From NCBI RefSeq assembly GCF_946223165.1, contig NZ_CAMIBP010000006.1, forward strand, positions 22,050 to 86,049: 64,000 bases of DNA, in the 5' to 3' direction. Source of the DNA: an uncultured Corynebacterium sp. Its GTDB lineage: Bacteria > Actinomycetota > Actinomycetes > Mycobacteriales > Mycobacteriaceae. Below are positions 62,492 through 64,000 of the stretch, one piece after another (position 1 is the stretch's first letter; every line of letters starts with the position of its first letter). Below the pieces are notes generated by a model. It was not told the origin of the DNA and ran no database searches. It worked only from the letters and a program-made list of their open reading frames with translations. A program made the position numbers and the translations under genes.

Positions 62492-62520
62492 TTGACGGCG
62501 AATTGCTCAACAATTATTGT
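62492..62520 (+). promoter_or_regulatory. Promoter of the second NRAMP gene with operator (site 4) in the spacer
   Basis: -35 TTGACG (62492–62497), 17-bp spacer, -10 TATTGT (62515–62520). TTGCTCAACAA lies at 62503–62513, just before the -10, the same architecture as at the first NRAMP gene. Confidence 0.7.
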
Positions 62521-62571
62521 GTCTCTCACAGTACCACGCAGAAAAGGTTCTACACGATGAGAGGAGTGGTG

Positions 62572-63825
62572 ATGGTAGCGACGTCAAGCAAGGATGTGAC
62601 GCAGCACGCGCCGCAGGCAAAGAAGAAATCAGGGTTGTTTGGTCCTGGTCTTTTGATTAGTGCTTCGTTCATTGGGCCAGGCACTGTCACAACGGCAACT
62701 GTCACGGGTGCGAACTATGGCTTTGCGCTGACCTGGACGATTGTGTTCTCGATTGTTGCGACAATCATCCTTCAGGAGATGGCTGTGCGCCTCGGCCTCG
62801 CCGCCAAGTTGAGCACGGGTGAGGCGCTGCGCCGCACCTTTGAGTCTCCTATTGCCAAGGGCCTCATGATTACCCTCATTGTTGCCGCAATCGGCATCGG
62901 CGGCGCATCCTATGCGGGTGGTGATACTACTGGTACCGCCCTCGCGCTGAGCTCAGTGACCGGCATTCCGCTGAGGCTGATGGCTGTCATCATCGTTGTC
63001 ATCATCCTCGGCCTTTTGCTTTCCGGAAGCTACAAGCTCATTGAGCGCGTGATGACTTTCTTCGTGGTTGTTCTTGCCATCATTTTCATGATTACCGCCG
63101 TGATCACCAAGCCCGACCTCGGCGCGATGCTCTCCGGAATCTTCAAGCCCACCATTCCCGAAGGCTCCCTGCTATCGGCCATTGCTCTGATTGGTACGAC
63201 GGTGGTTCCTTACAACGTCTTCCTTCACTCCAACCTGGTCATGGAGAAGTGGGGCGATGAGCCGTCCGACGAGTCGCTGCGCAAGGGCCGTATCGACAAC
63301 GCCATCTCCATTTCGATTGGTGGCCTCATTACCCTCGCTATTCTGTCCACTGCGGCCGCTGTCATGTTCACTCAGGGCATGGAGGCAAAGTCGGCCGCGG
63401 ACTTGGCTGAGCCTCTCCGCCCGATGCTCGGTGGATTCGCTCCGTGGGCCCTCGCGTTGGGCCTCTTTTCTGCTGGCTTGACCAGCGCTCTGGCTGGCCC
63501 GCTGGGAGCTGCCTACGCTATCTGCGGCGTGCTGGGCTGGTCCACGGACATCAAGGATAAGAAGTTCCGAGTCATCTTCCTCACCGTGGTCATCATCGGT
63601 GGCATCATCGCTGTCACCGGCGTCAACCCCATCCAAATCATCGTTGTGGCCCAGGCGGCCAACGGCCTGCTGCTGCCCATCGTCGCGCTGTTTCTGCTCA
63701 TCACCATGAACAACCGCCGCCTTCTCAAGGACGCCACCAACGGCTGGCTGGCCAACCTCCTGGGCGCCCTCATCTTCCTGGTCACCGTTGTCCTGGGTGG
63801 AATTCAGCTGTTTGACCTCTTCTAG
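62572..63825 (+). CDS. NRAMP-family transporter, second copy
   Basis: A 417-residue membrane protein with about 11 helices. Helix 1 reads GPGLLISASFIGPGTVTTAT: the NRAMP metal-site region with SFIGPGT in place of DPGN. ALIGTTVVPYNVFLHSNLVM in helix 6 corresponds to the (A)xxMPHN region but without the Met. ATG 62572 is chosen because GAGGAG lies 6 bp upstream; ATG 62557 is possible. It differs strongly from the first NRAMP copy but shares the same operator, so the two may carry related substrates or metal. Confidence 0.87.
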   Translation: MVATSSKDVTQHAPQAKKKSGLFGPGLLISASFIGPGTVTTATVTGANYGFALTWTIVFSIVATIILQEMAVRLGLAAKLSTGEALRRTFESPIAKGLMITLIVAAIGIGGASYAGGDTTGTALALSSVTGIPLRLMAVIIVVIILGLLLSGSYKLIERVMTFFVVVLAIIFMITAVITKPDLGAMLSGIFKPTIPEGSLLSAIALIGTTVVPYNVFLHSNLVMEKWGDEPSDESLRKGRIDNAISISIGGLITLAILSTAAAVMFTQGMEAKSAADLAEPLRPMLGGFAPWALALGLFSAGLTSALAGPLGAAYAICGVLGWSTDIKDKKFRVIFLTVVIIGGIIAVTGVNPIQIIVVAQAANGLLLPIVALFLLITMNNRRLLKDATNGWLANLLGALIFLVTVVLGGIQLFDLF

Positions 63826-63878
63826 ACCTTACTTGGCGCATTGCTTCCTTAACCCGAGGACAAGATGTGACTTCGTTG

Positions 63879-63944
63879 TTCAGAAGACTGAAATGGTAGC
63901 GGTGTGGTGAGTATCTGGTAGCGCCTGAGTGAGTATCCGGTAGC
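63879..63944. repeat. Three 22-bp-spaced repeats near the right edge
   Basis: GGTAGC ends at 63900, 63922 and 63944, exactly 22 bp apart. The last two units share GTGAGTATC(T/C)GGTAGC; the first keeps only TGGTAGC. The next bases hold TAGTGGACACC. Regularly spaced repeats of this kind occur at transposon ends as transposase-binding sites; the element, if any, lies beyond the window. Confidence 0.6.
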
Positions 63945-64000
63945 AGTGAGGTTACCCTCGTTTAGTGGACACCCTATTTGTACGGATCTTGTGTCCGTGG

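Noticed and set aside
63960..64000. Possible insertion-sequence terminus (TAGTGGACACC … GTGTCCGTGG)
   Set aside because: Only 40 bp remain in the window, with no transposase visible, so I record the phased repeats but do not call a mobile element.

Overview
The window is chromosomal DNA from a high-GC Corynebacterium. The evidence is gene content plus order: prpDBC–pyc–accBC–sulfurtransferase–maf–accE–accD–accD1–birA–purK–purE follows a backbone known from C. glutamicum. Carboxylases are of the actinobacterial AccBC/AccD1/AccE type, a DtxR-like iron box is present, and many genes appear to have leaderless starts. I do not name a species.

Layout. 1–6.5 kb: end of prpD, then prpB and prpC (methylcitrate cycle), and pyruvate carboxylase. 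6.7–18.1 kb: acyl-CoA carboxylase genes (accBC, accE, a degenerate accD paralogue, accD1) with a rhodanese, a Cj0069-like ATP-grasp-like protein, a Na+/H+ antiporter, DUF3151, Maf and an SDR. Two short gene remnants lie here. 18.3–20.9 kb: an unknown 83-residue protein and a phosphate transporter operon, both behind PHO-box-like repeats. 20.9–25.3 kb: a GbsR/MarR regulator and an iron-siderophore ABC importer behind a DtxR box. 25.3–31.8 kb: a maltose-type (mus-like) ABC importer operon with a lipoprotein, a tiny membrane protein and a trehalose-synthase-like GH13 enzyme. 31.8–36.9 kb: birA with an unusual pentad-repeat insertion, a decaying VTC/DUF4956 locus behind a third PHO-like box, a PH-domain membrane protein, purK and purE. 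36.9–42 kb: DUF222/HNH protein, YdcF-like protein, a dead DapA-family gene coupled to an aldehyde dehydrogenase, and a BASS transporter. 42–47.7 kb: dipeptide-type ABC importer. 48–50.9 kb: small secreted protein, ECF sigma factor, probable anti-sigma protein and an unknown protein. 50.9–52 kb: RNase H-like protein.

52–63.8 kb is the most interesting part. It holds two NRAMP-family transporters, a YcsI-type hydro-lyase, PxpA, a fused PxpB–PxpC, a biotin carboxylase–BCCP protein, a DUF1989 protein and two GntR regulators, with a VapBC-type toxin–antitoxin pair and an orphan antitoxin-like gene. The inverted repeat TTGTTCAACAA (or TTGCTCAACAA) occurs at four promoters. It lies between -35 and -10 of both NRAMP genes, and next to the starts of the pxp operon and of the distal gntR. 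This predicts one regulon for import and biotin-dependent opening of a small lactam or amide, perhaps 5-oxoproline.

All motif positions were read by eye; no database search was run. Product names rest on recognised motifs and gene context.
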